A stretch of DNA of 36,732 nt from Methylotenera sp. GTDB lineage: Bacteria > Pseudomonadota > Gammaproteobacteria > Burkholderiales > Methylophilaceae. Of this stretch, positions 9,580 through 17,118 are shown piece by piece. The notes beneath the pieces were generated by a model. That model saw nothing but the letters and a program-made list of their open reading frames with translations. It searched no databases and had not been told where the DNA came from. Within the stretch, counting starts at the first letter, position 1. Every line of letters starts with the position of its first letter. The stretch is taken from positions 1-36,732 of the forward strand of contig JANYGD010000079.1 in the NCBI GenBank assembly GCA_025359405.1, read 5' to 3'. Position numbers and translations under genes: made by a program.

Positions 9580-9927
9580 TTAATCTGCGGGCGGTGCATC
9601 CCCACCGCCTTTTTTCATGGTTTTTCCATCAGCAGCACGCTGTTTACGCACTTCTTTAGGGTCGGCGATTAATGGGCGATAAATCTCAACTCTGTCTAAA
9701 TTGCGTAGCACAGTATCTAACTTAATCAGTTTGCCAAAAATACCAATTTGATTTAACTGCAAATCAATTTCGGTAAATTTAGCCAAAATACCTGATGCCT
9801 GAATCGCCTCTTCTGCATTGGCTTGCAGCGGCATCTGCACTGGAATAATAAGCTGCTGATTTGGCAAGGCATAAGCCACTTCCACCATAATGTGCTGACC
9901 CATATTTTGCTGATTTTGGTTGCTCAA
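9580..9927 (-). CDS. rnfH: RnfH family ubiquitin-like protein
   Basis: A small beta-grasp protein (115 aa) of the RnfH/UPF0125 family, also called RatB when beside ratA. The core ITVEVAYA-like strand appears as IMVEVAYALPNQQLIIPVQ, followed by AEEAIQASGIL, the LNQIGIFGKLIKLDTVL loop and DRVEIYRPLIADPKEVRKQRAA, which is the family signature. The C-terminal tail is Lys/Gly-rich and disordered. It overlaps the upstream ratA stop by 4 nt (ATGA), so the two are translationally coupled, as in many proteobacteria. The biochemical role of the family is unsettled; the name comes from its occasional link to rnf operons, and there is no rnf gene here. Confidence 0.9.
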   Translation of the reverse strand: MSNQNQQNMGQHIMVEVAYALPNQQLIIPVQMPLQANAEEAIQASGILAKFTEIDLQLNQIGIFGKLIKLDTVLRNLDRVEIYRPLIADPKEVRKQRAADGKTMKKGGGDAPPAD

Positions 9928-10367
9928 GCTGAATCCTTTTTATAAACTTTATCTGCGCGTGTCACAAAGCCATCTACAAACGTAGCGGCGATATGATTAA
10001 ACACGGGCGCGATCATTTTCTCTAAAAAACTATTGGCAAACTCGTAATTTAAACTAAACTCGATTTTACAGGCATCTGGTTTTAATTCAACAAAACGCCA
10101 CGCGCCATCTAAATGTTTAAACGGCCCATTTTTGAGTTTTATTTCCATGCTTTGTGGAAAAGTCTTCATATTTTGCGTCGTAAAGTTTTGTTTTAAACCA
10201 TGATAATTAATGTGTAAAGTCGCGCTGGTGCTGGTTTCAGTGCGTTCTAGCAAATCCACACCGCCACACCAAGGCAAAAATTTAGGATAATCTTCTACCG
10301 CGTCCACAAGCGCGTACATTTGCTCTGCAGAATGCATCACTAGCACCATTTTTTCAACCTTATTCAT
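9924..10367 (-). CDS. ratA: RatA / Coq10-like START-domain protein
   Basis: A START/polyketide-cyclase-fold protein of about 147 residues in the RatA/COQ10 family. Members bind ubiquinone-type lipids, and the E. coli homologue was described as a toxin that blocks 70S assembly; which applies here cannot be told. Diagnostic segments are MYALVDAVEDYPKFLPWCGG near the N-terminus, GPFKHLDGAWRF in the middle, and the C-terminal helix ANSFLEKMIAPVFNHIAATFVDGFVTRA. I chose ATG 10367, preceded by AGAAGA; a GTG at 10409 would add 14 residues that have no counterpart in the family. It is divergent from smpB, the same arrangement (smpB next to ratA-rnfH) as in E. coli. Confidence 0.9.
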   Translation of the reverse strand: MNKVEKMVLVMHSAEQMYALVDAVEDYPKFLPWCGGVDLLERTETSTSATLHINYHGLKQNFTTQNMKTFPQSMEIKLKNGPFKHLDGAWRFVELKPDACKIEFSLNYEFANSFLEKMIAPVFNHIAATFVDGFVTRADKVYKKDSA

Positions 10368-10532
10368 ATATTCTTCTAATAAATCCAATCTGACTTTGTC
10401 AGACTTCACTTGCCGTAATAATCATACTGTCTTCGCTTGTCTTTCTCGTCATTTTTTGATTTATTAAAAGAACGGATATATTTAATAGCGTAAAATGCTA
10501 TTTTAAGTCATAAACTGTTAATTCATAGCAAC

Positions 10533-10982
10533 ATGAGCATCGCCCAAAATAAAAAGGCCTTTTTCGATTACTTTATCGAGGAAAAATACGAAGCTGGCAT
10601 CGTTCTGGAAGGCTGGGAAGTCAAAGCTATCCGTGATAATCGCGCCAATTTAAAAGAGGCGTATGTGATTGTTCAGCGCGGTGAAATTTATCTCATCGGC
10701 TGTCACGTCACGCCCATGGGTGCGGCTTCTACGCATGTCCGACCCGATGCAATTAGAACGCGTAAGTTATTGTTACATAATGAAGAAATTATCAAACTCA
10801 TCGCCAAAGTAGATCGTGCGGGCTATACCTTAGTGCCGCTGGATATGCACTTTTCAAAAGGACGCATTAAAATACAAATTGGCTTGGCTAAAGGTAAAAA
10901 ACAACACGACAAGCGCGATACCGAAAAAGCGCGCGATTGGGAACGCGAAAAAGGCCGCATCATGCGCGCGCATAACAAGTAG
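10533..10982 (+). CDS. smpB: SsrA-binding protein SmpB
   Basis: SmpB binds tmRNA and places it in the A site of stalled ribosomes for trans-translation. The 149-residue protein has the OB-like core with [39 protein letters not shown] and [16 protein letters not shown], and the conserved basic C-terminal tail [20 protein letters not shown], which mimics the codon-anticodon helix in the decoding centre. Length and motifs are standard. The ssrA gene starts 62 nt downstream on the same strand, so partner RNA and protein are encoded side by side. Confidence 0.97.
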   Translation: MSIAQNKKAFFDYFIEEKYEAGIVLEGWEVKAIRDNRANLKEAYVIVQRGEIYLIGCHVTPMGAASTHVRPDAIRTRKLLLHNEEIIKLIAKVDRAGYTLVPLDMHFSKGRIKIQIGLAKGKKQHDKRDTEKARDWEREKGRIMRAHNK

Positions 10983-11033
10983 CGTATAATCCGCTTCCTG
11001 ATGAAACTAAGGTTTAGTTTTATCGGTCATAGC

Positions 11034-11039
11034 AATACT
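11034..11039 (+). promoter_or_regulatory. possible -10 element of ssrA
   Basis: AATACT lies 5 nt upstream of the first tmRNA base (11045), the spacing expected of a -10 box. No convincing -35 is seen at the matching distance. A second candidate, TATAAT at 10985-10990, lies just after the smpB stop. Confidence 0.3.
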
Positions 11040-11044
11040 GATTT

Positions 11045-11413
11045 GGGGCTGACCCGGTTTCGACGTGGGTTACAAAGCAGTGCAGGGCATACCGAGGCTC
11101 AGATTACCTCGTAAATACAGCTGAAACAAGTATAGTCGCAAACGACGAAACTTACGCTCTAGCCGCTTAATACCGGCTGGACGCTGCACCATCTCTCCCG
11201 TGGGGTGGGTGGCCTTAAAAACCATCGCAGCGTCATATACACGGGATACGTGTTGTGTTGGGCCACTTAGCACATCATTAACCTTAAGGTAGCTCGTCTG
11301 TACAGCGCTTGTCTGTTGGTGTGGTGCAGATTAAACTAAACAACAAGGCTAAGTATGTAGAACTGTCTGTGGAGAATTTGCGGACGCGGGTTCGATTCCC
11401 GCCAGCTCCACCA
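11045..11413 (+). ncRNA. ssrA: transfer-messenger RNA (tmRNA)
   Basis: One-piece tmRNA of 369 nt. The 5' end GGGGCTGACCCGGTTTCGACG is the conserved tRNA-like half, and the 3' end has the T-arm GGTTCGATTCCCGCC and CAGCTCC followed by ACCA, pairing with GGGGCTG (one G-T pair). The internal reading frame at 11138-11170 starts with a GCA resume codon and encodes ANDETYALAA then TAA, a typical betaproteobacterial proteolysis tag ending in LAA-like ALAA. The rest holds the pseudoknot region. It is 62 nt downstream of smpB. A minus-strand ORF across 11070-11273 is a shadow. Confidence 0.98.
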
Positions 11414-11456
11414 TCCAATAAAATAGCCGTCCTTTGGGGCGGCTATTTTATTGGAT
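11413..11456. terminator. strong bidirectional hairpin terminator after ssrA
   Basis: A perfect 17-bp inverted repeat: 11413-11429 pairs with 11440-11456 around a 10-nt loop. The stem has a GC-rich top (TAGCCG/CGGCTA) and an A/T-rich base giving TTTTATT on the plus strand and likewise on the minus strand, so it can stop ssrA transcription and also reads coming from the DUF4238 gene. Its first base is the last A of the encoded CCA of ssrA. Confidence 0.85.
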
Positions 11457-11496
11457 GATTGAAAGGCATTGAACCCACGAGACGGGCGAGATCTGC

Positions 11497-12354
11497 TTAC
11501 GAGCCAGTTTTTTCCTTAAGTCTATTCAAGATGAATTTTCTTGGTGAATCATCAAGCGCATAGATTCTCGTATTTGCCTGCGCAACTGAAGATTCGTTTA
11601 TTTTTGTTAAAAGAGATTTGGTTGATTGGTTCCTGATAATTTTCGAAACACGCTCACTTTTGGTTGCTATAAAAGCTTGATGAGGGCTAATAGGTAGTGC
11701 TATCACTAGATCATCACTATCGATGCCAGTAGTGAATATACAAGGATTATCCGCCAATAAAAGATGATTGCTTAAGTCCGAGAAATCCCAAACCCACCAA
11801 GTCATTCCAATGATTTTGGTGCCAATCGACGGGTTGTCGATCAGTCTGTCTAAAAGTGCCATCCCAAAATTTTCTATCAGCCCTGGAAAACGACCTTCAG
11901 TCCATTCTTCCAAAGTTTGGGGGTCTTCTTCACCTGCAAGTTGTTTGTATTCTTCTGGAGATTTAGATAACTCTTTACGGAAATTTTTATCTGAGTTTTC
12001 GATAATTGAGGTAATAGCTTTGGGTTGCCTTGTGCGTAGCGACATTAAAAACCTCACCCAATCTTGGTCTTCTTTTGGGTTTAGAGTGCTAAGTTTTTGT
12101 GTGCATAATTTTTGTAGGACAAGAGAGGCGTCGTTGTCTATAACTCTGAATAAACTTTCTTCAATTGCATGCTTAGTCATTCCCGCGACTTGGTCTCTAC
12201 TAAGTGCGAAAAGATTGTCTTCATATCCTGTGCCGATAGGAGCCTGTCTGTTGGAGGGTAATCCTTTAATATCCACGCGAAAAGATTCTAATTTCTTATC
12301 TGAATCCTTTACCCACTGGCGAAGTAAAAATTGCGGCACATAGTGATTACGCAT
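11497..12354 (-). CDS. DUF4238 domain-containing protein
   Basis: This 285-residue protein opens with MRNHYVPQFLLRQW, the N-terminal hallmark of DUF4238 (H-Y-V-P-x-F-x-L-R), and continues with GYEDNLFAL, the segment RTRQPKAI, and a later block WWVWDFSDLSNHLLLADNPCIF that fits the family's D-N-P motif followed by LVIALPISPHQAFIA. Function is unknown; such genes are scattered and often found in variable regions. No signal peptide or TM segment is visible. Base use is more AT-rich than its neighbours. It begins 7 nt after the SRPBCC stop and ends about 40 nt before the ssrA terminator, that is, beside a frequent integration site, which suggests acquisition by transfer (inference). Confidence 0.75.
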   Translation of the reverse strand: MRNHYVPQFLLRQWVKDSDKKLESFRVDIKGLPSNRQAPIGTGYEDNLFALSRDQVAGMTKHAIEESLFRVIDNDASLVLQKLCTQKLSTLNPKEDQDWVRFLMSLRTRQPKAITSIIENSDKNFRKELSKSPEEYKQLAGEEDPQTLEEWTEGRFPGLIENFGMALLDRLIDNPSIGTKIIGMTWWVWDFSDLSNHLLLADNPCIFTTGIDSDDLVIALPISPHQAFIATKSERVSKIIRNQSTKSLLTKINESSVAQANTRIYALDDSPRKFILNRLKEKTGS

Positions 12355-12361
12355 GTATTAA

Positions 12362-12886
12362 TCATCTCTCGCAAATCGCCTTCAAAGCTACTAGGCTTTC
12401 AGAAAACTTGTCGCCTACCATTTTATCCATATCAAAAAACTGGCACATGATGTTGCGCATGAGCGGGCTGGTACCGAACATGGCATGGGTGATTTTAGTG
12501 CCGGTATTAATGGGTTCCAGCGTATATTCCAGTGTGTTAGTTGCTTTCATTGGGGCAAAGAATTCGATTTTGCTCACGATTCTGCTGTTGGGCACGCTTT
12601 CCAGCACGGTGATCTTTCCGGCGCCAATTTCCTTGTTGCCGCTCCATTCGTAAGTCGCGCCTACACCTTCGCTAATCGCGCCCATGGTACGCTGCATGTT
12701 GGGGTCCACTTTTTCCCAGGCTGACCAATCAAGTTGCGATTTCAGGCTATTTACGTGTTTGAACACGGCTTCGGGAGGCGCTTGTATAAAGGTGCTGCGC
12801 TCGATACGAAATGTGTCGGGCTTAAGCGCGGCACGTATCAGCAGTGCCGCGAGCACCAAAACTATCAGCCAAATAACAAAAGTCAT
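12362..12886 (-). CDS. membrane-anchored SRPBCC (START-like) protein
   Basis: 174 residues. An N-terminal hydrophobic helix (about residues 2-21, MTFVIWLIVLVLAALLIRAA) is followed by a SRPBCC ligand-binding domain starting FRIERSTFIQAPPEAVFKHVNSL, the typical polyketide-cyclase/dehydrase opening, with WSAWEKVDPNM and GVGATYEWSGNKEIGAGKITV further on. The fold forms a hydrophobic pocket; the ligand is not known. The N-terminal helix would tether the domain to the inner membrane. It stands alone between trhO and the DUF4238 gene, all on the minus strand. Confidence 0.85.
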   Translation of the reverse strand: MTFVIWLIVLVLAALLIRAALKPDTFRIERSTFIQAPPEAVFKHVNSLKSQLDWSAWEKVDPNMQRTMGAISEGVGATYEWSGNKEIGAGKITVLESVPNSRIVSKIEFFAPMKATNTLEYTLEPINTGTKITHAMFGTSPLMRNIMCQFFDMDKMVGDKFSESLVALKAICER

Positions 12887-12913
12887 GGCAATCCCCTGTA
12901 GTCGTTTATAAGT

Positions 12914-13846
12914 TTAATTTTCTTGTTTCTCGCCAATATGCGCTCCGCCACGCGCTTTGGCAAGTATCACCTGCTTTTGCCGCTCGGTTAAAGCGGCTTT
13001 TTTCTCTTCGGAAGTTTTATCATAACAGTGCGGGCAGCTAATACCGGGCGTATATTTGGGGGACTCCAAATCTTCCGGTGAAAGTGGCATTCGGCAAGCG
13101 TAACATTGATTGAACTCGCCTACTTCCAGCCCGTGTTTTACGGCTACGCGCTGGTCGAATACAAAGCATTCGCCTTCCCACATGCTTTCTTCTTCTTTAA
13201 CCGTTTCTAAGTATTTTAAAATGCCACCTTGCAAGTGATACACCTCGTCAAAACCCTGTTCCAGCATATAGCTGGATGCTTTTTCGCAGCGGATGCCGCC
13301 AGTGCAAAACATGGCGACTTTTTTGTGTTTAGTTTTATCTAAGTTATTTTTTACATATTTTGGAAACTCGCGAAACGTCGTGGTTTTTGGGTCTAGCGCG
13401 CCTTTAAATGTGCCAATATGCACCTCGTAATCGTTACGCGTATCCAGCAAAATCACTTCGGGGTCGGCAATCAGCGTGTTCCAGTCTTGCGGTTTTACAT
13501 AGGTGCCAACGGTGTTGTTAGGGTTAACGCTAGGCACTCCCATGGTGACAATTTCTTTTTTTAGCTTTACCTTCATGCGATAAAACGGATGCTTGTCCGC
13601 GTAGGATTCTTTGTGGTCTAAGTCGTTAAATCGTGGGTCTTGCTTTAAGTAATCAAGTACTTTGTGAACGTTTTCAGGCAAGCCAGCGATAGTGCCGTTG
13701 ATACCTTCTTCTGCAAGTAAAATTGTGCCTTTAATATGATGTGCCACACAGACCGCATGGATATTGGCTTGCAGGGCAGCGTAATCGGGCAGGCTAACGA
13801 ACTTATACAGCGCGGCGGTGAGGAACTTAGGTTTTATTTGGGACAT
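12914..13846 (-). CDS. trhO: tRNA U34 hydroxylase TrhO (rhodanese-related, YceA family)
   Basis: TrhO catalyses oxygen-dependent hydroxylation of uridine 34 in tRNAs that carry (c)mo5U, serving wobble decoding. The 310-residue protein has an N-terminal acylphosphatase-like domain ([18 protein letters not shown], about 38-55), then a rhodanese domain (about 120-230) with [18 protein letters not shown] and active loop [11 protein letters not shown] holding Cys181 and Cys187, and a C-terminal C-x2-C...C-x2-C unit ([16 protein letters not shown]) that looks metal-binding. Order and length match E. coli YceA, with a shorter C-terminus. It lies 41 nt downstream of fhcC on the same strand; whether it shares that transcript is not clear. 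Confidence 0.93.
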   Translation of the reverse strand: MSQIKPKFLTAALYKFVSLPDYAALQANIHAVCVAHHIKGTILLAEEGINGTIAGLPENVHKVLDYLKQDPRFNDLDHKESYADKHPFYRMKVKLKKEIVTMGVPSVNPNNTVGTYVKPQDWNTLIADPEVILLDTRNDYEVHIGTFKGALDPKTTTFREFPKYVKNNLDKTKHKKVAMFCTGGIRCEKASSYMLEQGFDEVYHLQGGILKYLETVKEEESMWEGECFVFDQRVAVKHGLEVGEFNQCYACRMPLSPEDLESPKYTPGISCPHCYDKTSEEKKAALTERQKQVILAKARGGAHIGEKQEN

Positions 13847-13887
13847 TTTACAAACACATTAAAGCAAAAACGCTATTTTAACATGCG

Positions 13888-14559
13888 TTACAAGATGACT
13901 AAAATTTCGCCATTGCCATTAACGGCCAAATCGCCCGCAAAGCGTTGCACACGGTTGGCTTTAATCATTTTAAATTTTGTTGAAAATGGTTTGAATGAGT
14001 TAAATAACAAGGTTAAAATTGGCAGCATGTGTGCGCCGCAATCTTGAATCGTGGCAAGTGGTGTGATTTTATTTTTTAATAATATAGTCCCGCGCTTCAT
14101 GGCAAATCCTGCATATTTACCAGCGTTGCCATGCACACCAATGGTGCCTGCAAGCATGCGGCTGCCGCAGTAATCGCCTGCGTTACCATCAATTAAAATC
14201 AAGCCGCGACGCAATTGGTCGCCAACTCTATCACCAGCGTTGCCCTCACAAATAATGTTGCCACCATGCATATTTGCGCCTAAAAAATCACCACAATCGC
14301 CTTCAATTGTGATGCTTCCGCTGGACATTCTATGGCCGATAAAATTAAGCTGTGTATTAGAATTTTTGAAGATAATGTTTTTAGTATCACCTCCATAAAC
14401 TTCAAAATAATCAACCACTTTGGGTGAATTTTTGGCATTGGTAAGGCTTAAATTTCTAATTTGAGCCAGACTTAAGTCAGTCAAGTCATTGGGCGTTAAA
14501 CGACTACAATTTACCTTAAATTGAGGATTTTTCTTGAGTGTAAAAGTAAGCGCTGTCAT
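13888..14559 (-). CDS. fhcC: formyltransferase/hydrolase complex subunit C
   Basis: FhcC is the structural subunit of the Fhc complex, related to archaeal formylmethanofuran dehydrogenase FmdC and to the glutamate synthase GXGXG domain. The 223-residue protein shows the repeating beta-helix units: GHRMSSGSITIEGDCGDFLG, ANMHGGNIICEGNAGDRVG, LRRGLILIDGNAGDYCG, and SRMLAGTIGVHGNAGKYAG, each about 19 residues. The C-terminal part continues AMKRGTILLKN and a helical tail. I recall better known homologues as somewhat longer (about 260-270 aa); the repeat region is intact and the difference falls outside it. The start ATG overlaps the fhcD stop by 4 nt (ATGA). It is last in the fhcBADC operon. Confidence 0.92.
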   Translation of the reverse strand: MTALTFTLKKNPQFKVNCSRLTPNDLTDLSLAQIRNLSLTNAKNSPKVVDYFEVYGGDTKNIIFKNSNTQLNFIGHRMSSGSITIEGDCGDFLGANMHGGNIICEGNAGDRVGDQLRRGLILIDGNAGDYCGSRMLAGTIGVHGNAGKYAGFAMKRGTILLKNKITPLATIQDCGAHMLPILTLLFNSFKPFSTKFKMIKANRVQRFAGDLAVNGNGEILVIL

Positions 14560-15467
14560 TTCAATATCTCATGTAATTTGAAGTGATGTGGGCCAAGTTT
14601 CCCGCCATAATTCCCGGCGGAAATACGTTTTATTCCACTCGTTTTCCCTAACACGCAAATTGCTTCAATACCCACTTTCATGGCTTTGGCGATGTCTTCA
14701 AAAGTAAGGCCATCAATTACAATTTCTAGTACGCTTTCAATATCGTCACTCAATTCACTATTCACCAAACCTTTTAAAGTAGGGCAAAATGCATCGTTGG
14801 TGCTGGCGAACATTTTTGGATATTTACTGCCGACTTTAGAGCCAGAGCGCACCACCCCGCCAGGGAAGGGCATGATGACATTGGGTAACTTGTGCATGGC
14901 TTCAATCGCCGTCTCACATGCTGCCAATACTTGTTCTTGGCTTGCGCCAAGTACTAAAAAATTACCACCACCAATGGCGCGCACCATGCCTGTGGTTTCC
15001 TCGCATAGAAATTCGCCATCCATCACCGGGATGCGCCAATAACGTACGCCATTTATTAGTTTTGAGGTTTGAAAACCATCACCAAAATAGCGTAAATTTT
15101 TACCCAGATTTATTTGCTCATCAGACTCAATGTCCGCAAAGGCCGCAGCAGTGGGGCAGGTGAGTATGCATTGCCCCATGCGTGTTTCTAGTTGCTGCAT
15201 CAACACTTTACTACCCATCGCGAACATCAATACACTCACGCCAGGCCTGCCATCGGGCGTTTCGTCTGCGTTTAATTCACGCTCAATACCAGCTTCTACG
15301 CCGCAGCCAATTACGCTGGTGGCAAAGCCAGTCATCGCGTTGGCGGCGTGATGTGCCCATTTTAAGTTAATTGCAGTGATGAGTACGCGCGTGCCACGCA
15401 TGTTAAATGCCTCGGCGAAAGTGTCGTCTATGTGTATACCGTTAATTTGCACGAGTTTTGCTCTCAT
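14556..15467 (-). CDS. fhcD: formylmethanofuran--tetrahydromethanopterin formyltransferase subunit
   Basis: FhcD moves the formyl group from N5-formyl-tetrahydromethanopterin to methylofuran, the step before formate release. The 303-residue protein begins VQINGIHIDDTFAEAFNMRGTR and contains GFATSVIGCGVEAGIE, TPDGRPGVSVLMFAM and GGVVRSGSKVGSKYP, all characteristic of Ftr proteins (about 297 aa in methanogens). ATG 15467 overlaps fhcA by 26 nt; a GTG at 15452 would place the start one residue ahead of QINGIHIDD as in most homologues and is a fair alternative. Translational coupling to both neighbours is implied by the overlaps. The protein is cytosolic, part of the FhcABCD complex. Confidence 0.96.
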   Translation of the reverse strand: MRAKLVQINGIHIDDTFAEAFNMRGTRVLITAINLKWAHHAANAMTGFATSVIGCGVEAGIERELNADETPDGRPGVSVLMFAMGSKVLMQQLETRMGQCILTCPTAAAFADIESDEQINLGKNLRYFGDGFQTSKLINGVRYWRIPVMDGEFLCEETTGMVRAIGGGNFLVLGASQEQVLAACETAIEAMHKLPNVIMPFPGGVVRSGSKVGSKYPKMFASTNDAFCPTLKGLVNSELSDDIESVLEIVIDGLTFEDIAKAMKVGIEAICVLGKTSGIKRISAGNYGGKLGPHHFKLHEILK

Positions 15468-17118
15468 GTGTCATTATCTTGCCGCGACCGTCTTCAGCTA
15501 TTTCATTATCAGATATTTTAAAGTTATCTAATTGAATGGTATGGTATTTTTCAAAATATTCGCTTAAACCTTTTTCTACGCCAATATCAAAAGCGGGCTT
15601 GGTTACATGCGTTGCGCCCCAAACCACCTTTGTAACGACGCCGTCTTTTACCACCAACTCACCATTTTTAAACACGTAATCTGGTTTGGCAAACATTTTT
15701 TCATAATCTGCTTGCTCGGTATATACGGTAATATCTGCCTGCGCGTCAACTCCTAAATGCCCGCAGTTATTCAAGCCGATAAGTTTGGCTGCGCCGGCGC
15801 GCGTCATGATAGCGATTTCATAGAGTGTATATTCGCGGGTGAGCGAAGTGAGGTTGCTCATCGCTTGTGCGTCCAAATTCAATTTGGCAAAGGCTTCGTT
15901 TCTAAAGCCTTTGTCCATCAGCAACCGGATTAAATGTGGATAACTGGTAAATGGTGCGCCATTGGGGTGATCTGTGGTTAAAAATATGCGCCACGGGTCT
16001 TCTACTGAGAGAAAAAGCTCCAGGCCAATCGCCCATTGCAGAGCATTTACGTAATTTTGGTCACGATATTTAAATGGCACCACGCCGCAGCCCGCGTCGC
16101 ACTCAACATCCATGATGACTGACTTTCTCGGGTTGGCATGCTTTGCGTTGAGGTGCTGCATCATGCTGTCGCCGGAGGCTGTTACCGTTTGGCCGAATAA
16201 AATCTGGCCCACGTCAGCTGTGATGTGTTTGTTTTTATTGAGCGCTTCCGCAATTTGCGCTGCGGCTGATGAAAATTTCTTATCACCTTCTGTGCCATAG
16301 CTGTGAAACTGAATGTGTGTGAGGTGCATGGGCACGCTATCGCTCGCATCCATGGTGTTAAGCGTGGTTTCATAGTTGCCTGCCGCGCCCAAGTTATTGC
16401 AATGTACATGTAGCGGCTTGGCAATACCAAGTTCATTCACAGCGCGACTTAAACTTTTTAAAATCTCACGTGGAGTTACTTGGTAATGCACATTATTTTC
16501 GTCTAAATTCAATCTGCGTTGATTAAATTTGAAAGCCGAAATGCCCCCCGGGTTCACAACCTTGATGCCAATCGCTTGTGTGGCATGCAGTGTCCACGCG
16601 ACGTAATCGTTTATGGCTTTTTGGTCAGTCTTGTTACTTAAAAGCCGTAAAAAGTAATCATCGTTGCCAAGCATTGCGTAGCCGCCTTTGTCGATCATCG
16701 GCGTGTCACCCATTTCTAGGTGCGCTTGGCGGGCGTTGATAGGCATGATGGCGGGCTCAAACGCGGCGGTATAACCCATTTCGATGTAGCGAAAACCCGT
16801 ATCGGTAGTGTTTGGTGTAGCATTATGCGAACAATTTGGCGTACAAACATGCGCTTCAGGCTCAGAATAATTTCGAGTCTTTTGAAACTCGGGCAACATC
16901 ATGCGCGCAATATTCACCTTGCCACCGCCAATATGGCTGTGCATATCAATCGCGCCAGCCATCGCCACTTTGCCACTTAGGTCAAAAGTTTGGTTAATTT
17001 TTTCTGAGTTAGGTGGCTTAGCAACTATGCGCCCATCTCGGATGTAAATATCCTGAATGACACCATCTTTGCCATGCGTGGGGTCGTAAAGTTTGCCGTT
17101 TTTGAGGAGCGTAATCAT
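15442..17118 (-). CDS. fhcA: formyltransferase/hydrolase complex subunit A (amidohydrolase fold)
   Basis: FhcA hydrolyses formyl-methylofuran to formate; it is an amidohydrolase-superfamily TIM barrel related to FmdA. The 558-residue sequence has the metal-site motif DMHSHIGGG (about residue 58-66), PLHVHCNNLG with further His residues near 240, HLTHIQFHSYG, and FLTTDHPNGAPFTSYPHLIRLL (about 385) holding the conserved Asp. KLYDP and GKVAMAGAIDMHSH frame the small beta-sandwich typical of the superfamily, which recurs at the C-terminus as ADITVYTEQ. ATG 17118 overlaps the fhcB stop by 4 nt. Length agrees with methylotroph FhcA proteins. It works with FhcB, C and D encoded around it. Confidence 0.97.
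   Translation of the reverse strand: MITLLKNGKLYDPTHGKDGVIQDIYIRDGRIVAKPPNSEKINQTFDLSGKVAMAGAIDMHSHIGGGKVNIARMMLPEFQKTRNYSEPEAHVCTPNCSHNATPNTTDTGFRYIEMGYTAAFEPAIMPINARQAHLEMGDTPMIDKGGYAMLGNDDYFLRLLSNKTDQKAINDYVAWTLHATQAIGIKVVNPGGISAFKFNQRRLNLDENNVHYQVTPREILKSLSRAVNELGIAKPLHVHCNNLGAAGNYETTLNTMDASDSVPMHLTHIQFHSYGTEGDKKFSSAAAQIAEALNKNKHITADVGQILFGQTVTASGDSMMQHLNAKHANPRKSVIMDVECDAGCGVVPFKYRDQNYVNALQWAIGLELFLSVEDPWRIFLTTDHPNGAPFTSYPHLIRLLMDKGFRNEAFAKLNLDAQAMSNLTSLTREYTLYEIAIMTRAGAAKLIGLNNCGHLGVDAQADITVYTEQADYEKMFAKPDYVFKNGELVVKDGVVTKVVWGATHVTKPAFDIGVEKGLSEYFEKYHTIQLDNFKISDNEIAEDGRGKIMTHESKTRAN

Noticed and set aside
11070-11273. 67-codon minus-strand ORF within ssrA
   Set aside because: Shadow of the structured tmRNA gene.
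11460-11510. T-arm-like sequence on the minus strand between DUF4238 stop and the ssrA terminator, as a possible tRNA remnant
   Set aside because: Stems do not close, no acceptor or D-arm can be drawn, and it overlaps the end of the coding sequence.
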